Assembly (NCBI GenBank): GCA_025331565.1
Contig: JAFREQ010000152.1
Location: 744,001-808,000 of the forward strand
Source of the DNA: Holacanthus passer
Lineage: Eukaryota; Chordata; Actinopteri; Pomacanthidae
Direction of reading: 5' to 3'
Length of the DNA stretch: 64,000 nt
This document shows, piece after piece, positions 24,201-39,200 of this stretch. Positions within the stretch are counted from its first letter, which is position 1. Every line of letters starts with the position of its first letter. The position numbers and the translations under genes are program-made. The notes below the pieces were generated by a model. That model did not search any database, was not told where the DNA came from, and saw only the letters and a program-made list of their open reading frames with translations.

Positions 24201-27200
24201 CTTCCCTGTTTTATCGTTGAAGAGACTCTTTCAGCCTGATTAAAAATGTAATTATTCAGCCATTTATCCCTTTATGCAACAAACGGCCTTTTTTCTTCAA
24301 TGGAATGGCAAGTGACGGGTGGTAATTGTAGATCAAGGCCGGGCACTGGGAAGCCGGGCGGCTGGGGGAGGGCTGGCACTCAGTCTCAGGCTTTGGCGGC
24401 CGGCTGCCCCTGGACCGCTGATGTGCCGCTCGTGGTGGGAACTTAAAACGGTGCTGCTTATGAAGTCAACCCCTGCTCGCAGCTTCTCTGGCGCTTCGCC
24501 CCGTGCCAACCGTACAAGGGCTGCTCTTTTCATTCCAGCCCTCACTGAGTGATTCCTGCCCTCTGCCCCCGGGCCGCAACGAGCATCATTGTCACTCAAG
24601 TCGAGTGAGAGCGAGCGCTGGAGGAGGGCCTGAAAGGCAGTGACACTCCAGAAACCCACTTCAAACAAACAATTAGAGCATGCTGATACATGGGACTAAT
24701 AGGCTTTTATGAGTATACTTGGTGGCAGTGTTGCTAGTGAGATGGTATTAATTATTAGCAGGGTTTAGGGTGCTGCAAATGAAAGTCACTGAGGTTGTTC
24801 AGGTGATGCATATGAACTAGTTTCTGTCTGTGAATATGTGTTTGGATGTGGTAGAGGAATGTGAACCCTGTTCTTCCTGAGTACTGGAGCGGCGCCTCAT
24901 CAGCTCCAACAATGCTCCTCAAAATATGCAAAGCCGTCTCTTGACAGGGCTTGTTAAGCATCAATACTACACTCCTGCTCCAGAGATTTATTTCAATATG
25001 GGCCATTACCGTTGATAATGTCCCTGCTCAAACGAGTGCTCACTCCCATTGTGACTTCACTATCCTTAAAAGAGCCACGTTTTCCAGCTGCGGAGGTGGA
25101 TAACATTCACATTTTCTTTACAACAAAGCACTCCAGCATCAATTACGATCAAGCCATAAACTGCTGTAGGATGATGGAGATGACATCATTTTAAACATGA
25201 AATGACAGTGTTACACAAAGAGTGGGTGGGATGTCTCATTTCATCATTCAGCTGAAGGAAACGTACGACTCACATAAAACACACATTAATCCAGGACATC
25301 AACATTTATCTTCATCACTATCTTTTTTTTGTTTTGGCCTGTCTGTGAGTTTGAGCAAGGAGAAATCTGAACTGCAAAATATGGGGAGTTCAGTAAGTTT
25401 AGTATCCATATTTGGCTGCAGATGTTATATTATAGCCCACAAGAATCAGCAGCCAGCCAGAAACAACAAGCATTTTTAACGAATTCAATGTAGACGTAAC
25501 TGATTGGAGTTCATCCAGATATAAAAAATGTATGGTTTTTTTTTTTTGCATGTTACTGTGCAATGTTCTTTTTCATTCATATGACAAATGCAGTCTGGAG
25601 GATTTCAGTGCGGAATATAAAAAATGGTTGCAGTGGGTCGTCTTCTTCCACTGATCTTTTTTCGACCAGACCGATGCCTTTAGCCTGAGATATCATCATC
25701 TCCACCAGACATTGTAGTGATTGACAATTTTTGAAAAACCATTGACTGCTGGATTTCTTGTAGGTCAAAGCGGAGCAGAGTGTGCTGCTCTCTCATTTGC
25801 AAAATGTAGATGAATATATTAATTCAGTATCTTTTTTTGGGCGTCAGTCTCGCTATTTACGCACATATTGTTGAAAAAAAATAGACTTGAAGTGTAAATA
25901 AACACCTCAGGGCAGGGTTACGCCCATGAGACGTGAGCCTGCACGTAGTCGCTATTTCATTTACATCACTGATGTTTTAGAATCTGTCTAGATTTGCTCG
26001 CCGGGCAAAGATCTGCACTCTACTCTTACACTCTTGTAGTTAGTACAATGAAAGAGATCTTTGACCAGAACATCTGCTTTATTTTTCACTCCTCTAAAGC
26101 CCGGCTCTGTGCTGCTCATCTTGGCCTAATGGCACACAACGCTGCAGCAATTAAGCAGCTGTTTGGAATTAATCAAATAAAGCTCGCGATGCCTATTTCT
26201 AGATGTTAGGTTTTCCAAGAGAAAGCAGAGAAAGGAGACATTTTGCTGTCGAGAGTGCTTTTTAGGTTCTTCCAATTAGGAAAATAAAAGTGCTGCAGAC
26301 ACAGATCAGTTTGTCCCTGAAATGTCATAAAGTTGTCAATGATGGATGCAGCTGTTGAGGATGCTTTCATAACAGATAAAACTCTAATTGTAATTTGACT
26401 GACACAGGAAATCATCTTCACGTTCTGCTGCCGAGGGGCCACACTGGTGAGCTTCTAATGGCCAAGTGGACCCTGAGCAATCTCGGGCAATTACTTCACT
26501 TAATGATTAAGATCTAAAGAAAGGAGGGTGGCCGTGCTGTGAATTCATTACAGGGTGGAAGCACAAGATGAGCTGTAGTTATATGGAGACATAAGAAAAA
26601 ATTGACGGAGTGTGAAAGACGTGAAGTCATTACGAGCCAAGTGCTCATGTTTGGAGGAGCAATTAGCAGTTATTGGATTTCTGTAGACCATTATCGAATG
26701 GACTGTGGAACAAAATCAATTATAAAAGCAGCATTGCATCATGTCCCTTTTGTCTTCATATTCCACGGTAATTCCCTGTAGGCCGCAGTGTGTGTGTGTG
26801 TTTTGTTTTTTTTGTTTGTTTTTGTTGTATGATGTATGAAAACTGCTGACTGAATCTCCTTGTGGAAACAGTAAGGCAATTCAGGATTGTTTGTGAGCTC
26901 ATTAAAAATGAAAAATGGCAGCATTGTCAGGTCTGTCATTTCACAGGAGAGAAATGCGTTGGAGGGAAAAAGAAAGTGTCCCATACAAAAGTCCAATCTG
27001 GGCTGAACTAGTCCAGTCTGGTCCATTGGTTGCTCACTTGGCTGGACCACCCAGACTGATCTGGTTACACAAGTGAACATTGTATTCCTCTGGGAAAAAC
27101 ATAATGTAGCAGAACTGCTTTCCAGATTCAGTTCTTACCAAAGACAAAAGTACTGATTGACAAAAAGTAGAATACAGCGTTAAGATTGCCTCTCGTGTCA

Positions 27201-30200
27201 AATGATTGTGAATGATAATTATAAAGTAGGATACTGATATAAGCTGTACATCTCACAACTACAGTCCAGATTGCCAAAAAGTGTGGAGATTCTTGGTCCT
27301 TAATCCTCAAGCCCATCCTTCAACACCAATCTCAGAGGACAGACTTGCTCTGTTCTGTTATTCTACCCAATTTGTTTTGTTGGCATGCGAGTGAATCTCC
27401 TCTCAAAGCACGACTGAATAAAGGAAGGGGTCAAAAGTTTAAAATAAAAAAAATTGCAAAATGGATATGAGGATGAAGTTTGCATGGAGGCCGTGCAGTA
27501 ATTGGCCAAAAACTGACAAGAATAGGTGACGCAGGAAGTTCAACCTCTACATATGTGAAGGAGAAGATTATTATTGTATTCTGTTTGTCCTTTGTCCAAG
27601 AATACAGATGCTATGTTCCTCTTGCTCGCACAAAATTCCCTATAACTAGTTTGCAAGTGTTGACACAACCACAGCAGAAATGATGGAGGTTGTGTTGCTC
27701 AATTTGTCCAGTGTCTTATTTAGGCTTAATTTTGCTCTCTGTTCTAGTCTAACTACTTGTAAGGCAGTAAACATAGTAAATTATAGTGTGTATATGTCTT
27801 TCTGTGTCATCTAACACATGCTGTGTATTGAGGGGTGTGATGGCTCAACTGCAGCCTCTATGAGCAGCTACATTTTTAGTCTCATCTCGTTCGTTCTCTG
27901 CAAAAGCCAACAAACCACCATTTATTTATTTTTTAATGGTAACTTGGTAACAGCATGGGTTTCTGTTTGTTTTACTGAGTACATTCATGATTGTGTACTT
28001 CAGGCGTGCCTCAGGCTGCACGTTGCAGTTTTCACTGTCACGATACAGTCAAAATAATGTGCAGATTATTCATGTCAGGACCTTCGGGGCCATTTCTTTA
28101 ACATCTCATTCTATGAGAGTCGCAGTGAACTCAAGCTGTTTTAAAGTGGGCCGTTATGGTATTCGGGTAAATGAAATAGCAGGAAATGTTTCAGGTCCAT
28201 AAATTTCGGGGCGAGCAGGAGCGACGTGCAGCAGCAAAGAGCTGGCTGTGCGGTCTGCTCGTGGTAGGTTATCTGCCAGGAATTATAAATATTATTTGAG
28301 CGTTCGCGTTTCTAGCCCGGTCATTGCAGTCAGTCATGTGAAGTAGCCACCGTCGAGATCTTGACCAGTTGCTCTGTTGTCTCAACAAAAGTGAGTGAGC
28401 ACATAAACAGAGAGCGGAGAGAAGCCGGTCGTGCAGCAGACTCCATGTTTGTAAGAGCACCAGCCTGTTGTTTATATCTGAAAGCTCTCAGCTCAGACAT
28501 CGGCATACTTTTTATTTTGTTCATTCGGACTGTTTAGTTCTCCAGCCGGATTCAAGAAGAAGAGCCACAAATGAGTGCAGAGTTTGTGCTGAGCAAAACC
28601 AAATTGATGTGACATGTGTTAATTAACATGTTGCTCATTGTCTGCTTTCATTGAGACTTGTAACATCCGATATGAGCAGACCAACATTCAGCACTCCAAT
28701 TTAGCTGGTTTATGTTGTTTAAATGCGACCACTTGCAAACTGTGTGCACTGCAGGCCACCACATATACTATGTGTTTGACAAACCACAGTTTCCTGGTTG
28801 GTATTTGGCAGCAGTCAGAGCAAAACATGAGCTACATGGGGTTTGATCCAAAGCCCTAAAGCCCAATGACAACAAAATGACTGCAGGCAAAGATGGAATA
28901 TATTAAGTTCAATCCAGATGAGTGAGGTAGAGCTAAACCTGTAATTAGACTGAGACTGAGACTGAGAGTGACATTACAGGTTACACCTCTAGATATCGCC
29001 CAGGGCTACATAAAGACCCCGCGCCTTGAAAAGCAGCTTCACTGTGACGATCCATCCTCTCGTCCATTGTGCGACTGTAATGCCGCCATGTTCCACCAGC
29101 CCAAGGCACAATGCGTACTGGTCATCTGTGTGTACGGATGTCGGTTTCGCTTGTATCTGGCAGGATGTGTTTATATTCTAGGAAGCACTTCGTCCGGTTC
29201 CTGCTCGTATGCATTACACCGAGTGCCACTCACAGGCCGGAGGGAGCAGGCAGAAATCTGTAGGTTCGCTCAATCCTGTTAATGTGGAACAGCATTTAAT
29301 TAGATCCGCTCTACATCAAGCAGCTGCATCTGAGTCTGCAAAGTAACGATGCCGCATGTCGCTGATGTCAAGGCTTTGTATGGACCTGTAAAAGTAATTG
29401 TAGTGATTGTAAAGAAGAGGACGACTTAATTTACAGTATGATGGCATGATGTCATATTAACAATATTCGTATGTGAGAAGCTGGAATTGTTTTTGAATTC
29501 TTGCTCACTAAATGCCTTCAATGCTTAATCAATTATCAACATTGGTGATAGATGGAGTTATGAGGCCTTAGTCTCCAACCTTCAGAGGAAGCCATTACCT
29601 CTTAATATTTTTTTTTGTTTTGTATGAAAAAGAACTACAAAATCTGAAAATTGCCAGAGGTACACAATCCATCACATCAAACATTTAGGTTTGGCTTCGA
29701 GAGTTCCCCCCCGTTGTGTTGTTTCACTTTGTCCAAGTCGACTCTTTTCACATCAGTGCATGCAACACAACCGCGCTCCGCTAACTGTCAATCACTTCAC
29801 ACCCACAGGGAAAAATGGAAATCTCCACCAGGAAACGTTCCACTTACAAACATATCGCCTTGCAAACATTGTCTCATCCAGCCGGTGTAGAAAACAGTAA
29901 GTTGCCCTTTCAAAAATGGCTAAATGTCAAGAAGCCAACCTTTACTGGCGTATTTCTAAATGTATTCTCATTTAAGGTGGGTGACTGAAATGAATAGAGT
30001 GACTTGCAATAAAGAACCTCTCAGGAGTGATGTTACTGAGATCTGACTGATTGTGAATGTCTCAGTGGCTCTTTGCTGTGGAATATATTTCTCCCTTTGA
30101 TTTAAGGAGGAGAAAGTCGGATTGAGGTGTTAACAGATATGATAAATTTGACACATCTATTTTCAGTCTCTGTGGTTTTCCCTCCGTCATTGTTGACTGT

Positions 30201-33200
30201 CTGTGTTCGCGCCCTAAAAGGAGAGGAGCCTCGCTTCCTGGCCAGGGAAAACAGAGTTCGGATGATGTGTTTTCTTTGCGGTGTTTTTGTGACACCGGAG
30301 GGCAGAATCGCCATCACAATCCAATTTTCCACAGCTAGAAGAACAGGACATGCATAAGGACGTATTGTCCAGCCCTCCTCACGTTCAAATTCTACTGTGT
30401 CTGGGAGAAAAGCATTTAAATGCGGTGTGACTGGCTATTGTGCAGCCCATCACCTTTTCACCCCCCTCCTCCCTCGTTCTCCGCCTCTCTGGTGAGCTCA
30501 ATGCATGCCATTACTGTCCTTCATTTAAAAAAAACAGGGTGAGAGAAGGGAGGGATGGAGGACTGGAAAGGTGACGAGAGGACTGAGAGATAAAAACCAG
30601 GCTGATTTCTATCTTGGTCGAGCTCCAGGCGCAGACAGCAGCAGGCTCCTGCTCCCCAGCAGCCGGGAGAAAAGGGATGAAGGCTGTAATGTGGCAGCGC
30701 GGATTGATTCTCGTCATAATCTGTTCTTATCAGCTCTGGCGCAGCGAATAGTTTTGCACAGAAGCACTCGCTGGTTTTCAAAAAGGCTGCCTGCCACTTT
30801 TCAAGCCATTATGCTACACAACAACATCCTCACAGCCACATTGTGTCATTGTTTCCGAAACTACCTTATTCCTGTTTGAGCTGGTATGTTGTCTTGCAGT
30901 TTGGGTCTCAGTCAGATGGGTTGTATCTCTGCACGCCAGGGGATACTTTTGCAGCTGACAGTGGGTGTGTGGAAAGATTGTGAAGAAGCATTAAAATAGA
31001 TTGTTAACAGTATTGGATAAATGGTTGAAATAACTAAAATGAATGGATAAATGGTTATAACGTGCAGCTCCTGCTACTCCAAATGGTGCAGAAATACAAA
31101 CTTGACTAACCTGACCAGACGATAACTGTTAAATAGAAAATACAATACAATATGCTCTCAATCCACATAAGGTTAAATAACACCCAGTTTAAAATCAATG
31201 AAAATGAACACATGTGAACCGTGACGGGTGGGGTCAACAAAAAGGTTGGGAACCGCTGAGCTGCACAATTATTGATTCATTGTCAAATCTGGAAAAATCA
31301 TGAAAATAGTTGAGGTTGCAGCCATAGTTGGATGTTATTCCTCCCTCCTTCCTTTCTTAACCCACACACCCCCAGACACACACACTGCCACTTTGTGTGC
31401 TCTTAAAGGTTGCTTTGACTATTCTTCCCTGGATTCAGACCCTGCAGGGCTGCTGATGCAAGACCTGCAGGGACACACTCCTGCATGCGTGCCGGCTCAG
31501 TCTGACACCGGTGCTAACTGCTCTGGTAGTAACCAGGAGGGTGGAGAGGCTGCTCTCTGAGAGTGGTCCGGCTCTGAACAGCAGCGCCTTTTGTGTCTGC
31601 CTGTTTCTGACGGTTATTTATAAACCCAGTAAACCCACAGCACATTCCAGGCTGCCACAGACGCAGGGAGAGCTGCACCTCACCCATGTGTGTCCTCTTT
31701 GTCTCTGCGTGGAGCTCGATCCGAGCCGTCGGGATCAGGGATGACGTTGCTCTGACGCTCACATCTGGTCTAACGGAGACGGCAAAAAAAAAAAAAAAAA
31801 AAGCTGGTGATTGTCTTTTTTCCTGATTCTGGAGTTGCATGGAAAATCATTTTTCTTGTTTTGGCGTTTAATTTGCTCTTGGCTGTTGCATTTTTATGAC
31901 CACTGCTTGTGGTCTTCCATGACTCATATTAATGGGAGGGCCTCCTTCCTTGGCAATGGATGCCTTAGTTTAATGTTAGCCTATTACTGAACTTGACTAA
32001 ATTGAAAAGTGCAACTCCCTTTCTCTCTCTTTCTCTGTCCAAATCTCCTGGGACTTCCTCTTCTGAGTTTGTGGAAAACATTAATCACATTTCCCTGGAC
32101 AGCTTTTCAAAACCAGCATGGGACAATAATGCATTCAGGGCCTGCAGGACGCCATGTTGGCTTTATCTGCAGACTGTAGATCACTCTCAGGAAATTTGAT
32201 TTAATCATGTTTTCTTATGTAAGACGCTTGCTAAATTGTTTAAAACACAGCAGGCTCTGATGAAGATATAAAGATACAGTTCTTGTTTCTTACAGAAGAG
32301 TGATTTGTGCTTCGTCCTCTGCTTCCTCCTCTTCCATTTTGTTCTGGCTGCAGTTTTGTGCAGGTTTCCTGTAGCTGAGTCCAGAGAACAGTTGGAGGAA
32401 GTCCAAGCACTAAAGGACACCCCTTCCCCACCCTTTGAACCAAACTCCATTTTCGACACATTACAAAGGTCCCGTAAGCTCATGGTCACAAATGTATAGG
32501 ATGTAAGGATGCACTTTATTTGACTACAAACATACAGATGAAGACCTGTTGCTCCAGCTCATGTTTGCCACTTTCTTCTCTTTCTGTGTCTGTAAAAGAA
32601 ATGAGCAGATCTTTAAAGCACAAAGCTGCACCCTGTTTTTTTTTTCTTTACTGTTGGCAGGCTTTAAAAGCATTTTTCCCCTCTTTTCAAATGTTAAGCC
32701 TGATTGCGAATCTCAAGGCCTGCTTTACTCTGCCTTGCAACCTGACATGTTTAAAACATAGGAGATGGATGGTAATTTTAAAAAAGCGGAGTGTCGCCAT
32801 CTCATCCAAGGTAATCACGTCTTTGCAGGGCTGCAGTCATTAAAATATATTGTTTAGGAGCTGCTTGAAGACAGTTTCAATAGAACCTAACTGCAAATCT
32901 CCAACTTGAGTATAAAGCTTGATTTGTGAGCAAAATAAGGGCAGCAGTCTTTGACACCAGCTGATATTCATTAAATGTCGAGTCAACACTAACTGCTGAG
33001 CTTTAACTAGGTAGTTTCACTACTTTGGTTTTTGCTATTTATGCTACAACTTCAACCTTGATAACAGCATTTTTCAGGTTTGTGGGATGTGTTGTCTGAT
33101 CACGTTGAAAATAAAGTTGTTAATAGTTGAATGTCCCGACTGGAAGGTGGAGTGAAAAGCCGGCTATTAGAGAGAGTGGACTGTCACATTTTCAGACAGT

Positions 33201-36200
33201 CTCTCCTGGAAGACGTTCATGGTGTCGTTCACATGAAAAGTGTTACAAATAGTTGTGTTAAGATTGAAAAAGGAGCGTTGAGAGAGAAACCTCCTTTCTT
33301 ACCTCTGCACAGTTGGCCAATCATGGCGTTAGGTTGGTGTGAATGACGGCTTGTCGATTTTGGAAGTGGTGCTGTCAGAAATTCCCATAACAAGTGAATG
33401 CAGCATAAATCATAAGAATTGTACAGCAGTGTCATTGTAAATTTCTCGGGAATTTTATTTACTGTTGCCTCAGTGGAAAAAAAAACATGTCCTCCAGCTC
33501 TATAATTAGTCTCTGTCTTTCTGTTCTTTCATGAACATAACAGTTAATAATGAATGAGCCTCTATTTTAACTCTTGTCTGTTGATATGAGTTATCGTCTG
33601 ACTCTCACACTATGTTCAGACTAAACCACATTTCAACACAGATCTGGTCCAACAGGCCGCTGGAATTTTAAAGGTAAGTTAAATTCGAAACTAGGAATCA
33701 GATATCTCCTGTTGGCTCATTAGGCTAAGACACTTAGGCTAAGAACCATTTGCAGCCTTAAATCAGTGCCAAGCTTTTCTTTCCTCCACATTGTTCTTTA
33801 TTTCCTGTTCCCATTGTAAGGCCACTGCTTTCAGGCAAACATTATAATGCTGATACAGTATTTGAAAGCCGGTGGCTCAAGCATTTCCAGCCTTAAACGG
33901 TAAAAATGAATAAAAGAGATGTGTTGAGGATTCGTGCCGGAGGATTACATCATCATGTCTAAAAAGCCCTTGAACTGCTGAAATAAGATATCAGAAGAGT
34001 CTGTAGGAAACCAAGGCTTAGCAAGGGCTGGTGACCTCTGCTTGCATCTGTGGGAGGCCTCAGATCTGTCTGTCAGGCTCGTGGAGCTGAATTACAAACA
34101 CGCCGCCAAGCGCACACTTTCTTCTGATTGATTGATGCGCTGGAAGCTTCAGACGCCGGACGGCTTTCTTTGCCTCTGTGAATGAAGGGAAAAAGCTACT
34201 TTTTATTCTCGGCTGTTTCCTTCTGAAAGTCTTTTCAGGTGTGCACAAGACAAATCCCTCTAAAAGAGGCCCTCGGGTCTACAAGATGGGAAGGTGGCGA
34301 GTGGAGAGATTACTGAAAGTTTATGTTGAAGTTTTTTCCTGGTAAGAGTTTGGTTTAAAAGCTGAGGCGTCAGTGTCAGGGAGGATCAGGGGTTGCACGG
34401 AGGTTAGGCGTGAACGGATGACATGAAGGCAGAGCTGTTTCAGCGGGGCCATTAAAGGCTTGAACTCTGAACCCGAGCTCTGCCCTGACAATCAGCCCTC
34501 CACCAGGATGACGTGACCCTGAAAATTGACACTCACGTCTCTTGCCCTCCTCTGTCTGGCTGTCTGTTCGACCCTTCTTTCGTCATGCTGCTCGTTCTCG
34601 CTGTCAGATGTTTGTTTACAACTTTAAAAACCCTCATGATGCTTTTTTTCAGTTCAGCAGCATGTAACAAAAAAAGGACTTAACAGTGCTTTGCTTATGT
34701 GAGCTTTTAAACTAATTATGTGTGAAAAGCCACACATTGCATAAGTTCTAGAATAAGCTGGTGTTTAGTTGTGTTAAAAATACAGATTTGGTCTTTTTAA
34801 ATGTATGGTTGCTCCTTGAGTTTCACCACATGTGGCCACGCCAGTTCTGACAACAGCACGCTCTCGTAAATCTTATCAGCTCCTCAAAGTAAAGAGACAC
34901 CGGTTATCTAGTAGCTGTACTGTCAGACTGGCGTTTGTTGACTTTGCAGGAAGACGGATCATTCAGCCTTTCAGGATAAAAACTTAATTATTGCTCCAGT
35001 ATCATTAGCATCACCAGCATTGCTTGCGACTCATTATATGATTTGCTGTCCCTTGTTCTGCTGCGTTGAATGAACTTAACTTCAAAGCTATACGGGCGTT
35101 TTTGCTTTAGTCAATTAGCCACACATTCACTATGTTTTACTTCCCTGCCTACTATTCTTCAAAGTATACAATGAGTCTAGAGATTTATTTCTTATCTGCA
35201 AGCGAGACGTTCACTGAAGTTCAACCTGCAGAGACACGAAACCTGTTTGAGATACATAATCCGTCACTATAAACATTCCATCATCTTTATTTTCTCACAT
35301 TACGTCTTTTGTTTATAGTAATTTAGTCATGGGCAGGGACTGTTTTGAAAATTCCCTGTTGATGCGTTCAAGGACAATCTGAGATTTTAAAGCTGTTCAG
35401 CGATTTTATGTAAGAAACACCCAAATTTATGCTTTTGAATGATTTTCAACAATAACATAACTTTTTATTTAAAAAAATAAATAAAATAAAAAAGAAGCAC
35501 TTTAGCAGGTCTGGAACTTTTGGTCATATCACATATCTTCAATAGGCAGATCAGCTGAAGAAGATTATGTGATACTATCAAAAGCTCCAGAACAGCTACT
35601 TAATGGAGAAAATGTGCAACATTAATGGCTTTGAAACAAGCAACACAACCTTTTTAAAGCCAAAAATGAGAACAAGGTGTAGCTTACCTGACCGTTAGCT
35701 TTGGGCCATAAGATCAGGTTAGTACAAGTGTAACATAAAATTGTGTCTGTAAGTCTTAACACTTCAGGCTTCAGGACACCAAGACACTGCTTTAATACAG
35801 TGAATTGAGCCAGATGACACCTGATAGAAATGCTCCCCATCCGTCCAGTCTCTCATCAGCACTGGGAGCTCTTGGAGATCCCCAAAGAGAAACTGGAGGA
35901 AGTTGTAAGAAGGAAAAAAAAAGACACTTTGCTTGCTGTGCTGCCACCACAGTCCTGACCCAAAGTATCTAGAAAATTGATGGATGTTTATTTTGAGGCT
36001 CAGCAGGGGTTTGGCTCTGAACTACACATCAGACCTTTTCATAACTACTTAGGAGGGGGAGCGTAGCCTCAGGTCTTCTGGCAGAGAACCACAGGTTGTT
36101 CCAAGGATTCTGCGTAGAACAAAAGGTGGCCTGGTCTTTGCTGTCGAGGCTCCTGAGGTCTCCGCCGGAGCCGAGGCTGGCCAGATCAGTAGCATCTTTT

Positions 36201-39200
36201 TCAACCACTTCTCAAAGCGCAGTTGTACAGGGAAGCATTTTTACAATGTGCTTTTATGTTCTGTTTTATCGCCGTTCCAAGCCTGTCTGTCTCCTCTCAA
36301 TTGAATTTTTATTTCCATTGTCTTTGTTTCCTTTTATCTGCTCTTTTTCCACTGTTTTTTTTAATCCTGTTTTGTAAGGCACTCTGAAGTTGATGTAAAC
36401 GTAGTGAAATACTATCCCCAAAGTCCCAATTAAATTGGGGGAGTCGAGATAAAATTTAAGGACATTCAAGCTGTCAGACATTTTACCTTTTTTTTAAATG
36501 TTCACCTGCATTAATTATAGACTATAATTACGTGTTTTTTTCATTGATAACCAAACACAGACAGACACATTTTGGTTACTGAAAATGCGCCTGTGTACAA
36601 GGTTTGTTCCAGTGCATCCCTCGACATGTGGCCCAGACTTAATGGATATTCGATTTGTACGATGTTTTGTGCAATACTTAATCTGGATGAAATGAAATCT
36701 GTACCCAAGAGTCTCTTCAACTGGCCAATATGGACTGATTCTGCTGGAGAGGGAGCTTATGGGAGTCTGTCGCCGCTGCTGTGAAAAGTGTTGGGGGGGA
36801 GCGGGATAAGCCGAGAATAAAGCGTGCATGGAGTAGAAGAGGAGGGGGGCTTGTGAGAGATATGAGAGGGGTCCAGATGTACAGCCCGGCTATAAAATGC
36901 ACGGGGCCGGTCCGCAGCAGCAGCCAAACAGATGTGACTTTTAATGAGCGTAAGACTGGAGGAGGAAACAGGCTAATGGATGGATATAAAGTGTCACCAT
37001 GTAACCGAATGTCACTGTAGAGCTGCGTGTAGCTCAGGTAATGGGCAGAAAGAGCGAGTATATACGTTCCCTCAGGAAATGGGAAACGGTGTCGATGTGG
37101 CAGCCCATCATTGTGCATCATAGCGGCAGAAGCTAGAGTTGTGAGATTTGGAGACGCGATGTGAGAAGATGGACTCTCTATTTTGTGGAACAGAAGGTCG
37201 TCGTCAGGCTCGTACGGCTATATATAGTGTATGTGTGTGTTTGGGTGCTACCTCTGTCAGAAGTGTATGTTGTTTTATGAGGCAGACCAGACGCAGGGTG
37301 TCATTGTGATTTATGAGGGTCCTCGCTGCCTGTGGAGGGTACAATTGGACCAAAAATATATGATACCCTGCCAAGTACACAGTGTCTCAACATCATGGCA
37401 CTCTCTGTGTATATCACGCTTTATTGGATGTGTTCAGAACGTAATTCATGATCTAAATAGACTATCGTGCTTTTTTTCGGACGAGTAAAATGGTGTGTGG
37501 TGTTGTGGCCCGTTTGCACTGTGCGAAAGCTGAAAATCGTGAGAGAAACGTGGTGAAATCCTTGGTTGTTGGTCGAAAACAGTGCTCTTAGGTTGTACAA
37601 TGAGATACATCGACATGTCCACTGGCGACCAAAGACAAATTCTGACCATATACGAGATTTCGGACCAAAATCTCACAATGTAACTGCTGCTGTAACACAT
37701 AAAAACATATTAAGCTGAAACTCACTTTGCAAAATCTGAGCTTCATGTTTCTTCAGCTTTTAAGATTTTTTAATGGGAAGATGAGCCGGAGCTATAGACT
37801 TTATTAGCCCCAACTAACACGCTGTGACATGCAATAAACGTGACATATAGTCTGTTTTGTGTGTGTGGTTTGCTTTTGTTAAATAAGGCCAGGATGCAAT
37901 TTTTAAATGTATTTGAATGCCATTATAAATCAATTTCACACTAAAATGACATGCATGCAGTTTATTTTCTCGCTATAGAATGGCTGAAACATAATGGCGT
38001 GCTAACCAGACGTCTAAATGTAAAGATGTGATAGATAGAATTCAGTGCTGCCTCGATTATGCACAAAACACTGATAATGTGTCTGAAATGTTCCCTTCAA
38101 ATTTCCATAAATATTAATGCGTTGTGATGGGATCGGGGATTGAGCCGCGGCTCCGGGAGACTTCCCAGGGTTCCAGCAACGAGGAGGGTGGTGGGAGTTA
38201 AATGTGGGGTCAAACAGAGGTCACAACGGGGAAGCTGTCTGAACCCGACACCCCCCAACCCCCCCTTCACCGCCAGCACTCCAGGAAACCGGGGTACCAG
38301 AGAAACAGTGGAGGCTTATGGGTAGAATTAATGCACGTTTGCTGTGGGTTGTTTGCTGAGTGTCGCTAATTGAGCAGTAAGCGTTAAAAGCACATGCGTG
38401 AAAATCAAGTTGTGCTGAAAGGCTTATTCTAATGTGTGTTTTGTCTCAGTATATTAATATGTAATGGACTGAGATTCCCCAAGTGCACGGACTTAATAAG
38501 GCTGCACAAAGTGCTTTTCTGACGTTTACAGTTTCTGCACATATCTGACTACATCTGACCACAATTATTCCAAACTGGAGTGGATTACAGATGAGAGAGC
38601 GAGTGTGTGTTGTATTACCTTTTGGCACGCATTGTGATTTAAAAACAAAACTCCAAAAATGCACCGGGCTTTCCAGGTCATGAGTTGGCCGACGACTGGG
38701 AGTGTATAATGCCCGTCTCACAGGGTCACGCTGAGGTAACTGATAGAGCAGGTCCAGCTGGTCCAGAGCCAGACCAGCTTGATATCGTCTCCGTCTATCT
38801 GTCTGTCTGTCAGACCCGGCAGGCCTCAACTCGATGAAATGCAGGCTGATGGTAGAAGGTGTGAGTTACATCTAACCGAGGAATCGTGACACAATGTTCA
38901 CACAATAAGCTTCTGTCTTCATGTGAGCAGCGCTGAGGTAAATCATTACTGCTGACTCGAGTTGTACTTTGAGCAGAATTAAATGATTGACCCACAGAGA
39001 GCGACTTGAATACGTCATGACTAACATTACCTTTACTGTTTGTGTAAGATGTCTGTTTTGTGATTGTTTTCATTTTTTTCCTGAAAGTTGTTGTCAAAAA
39101 GTCATTCAGAGGTTATGTTAAAAAAAGTAGTATTTTTTTAGTACTTGTACTTTTACACCGTATGGTAGTTGTTCCTGCTGCTACAGAAGACTAACATTAT

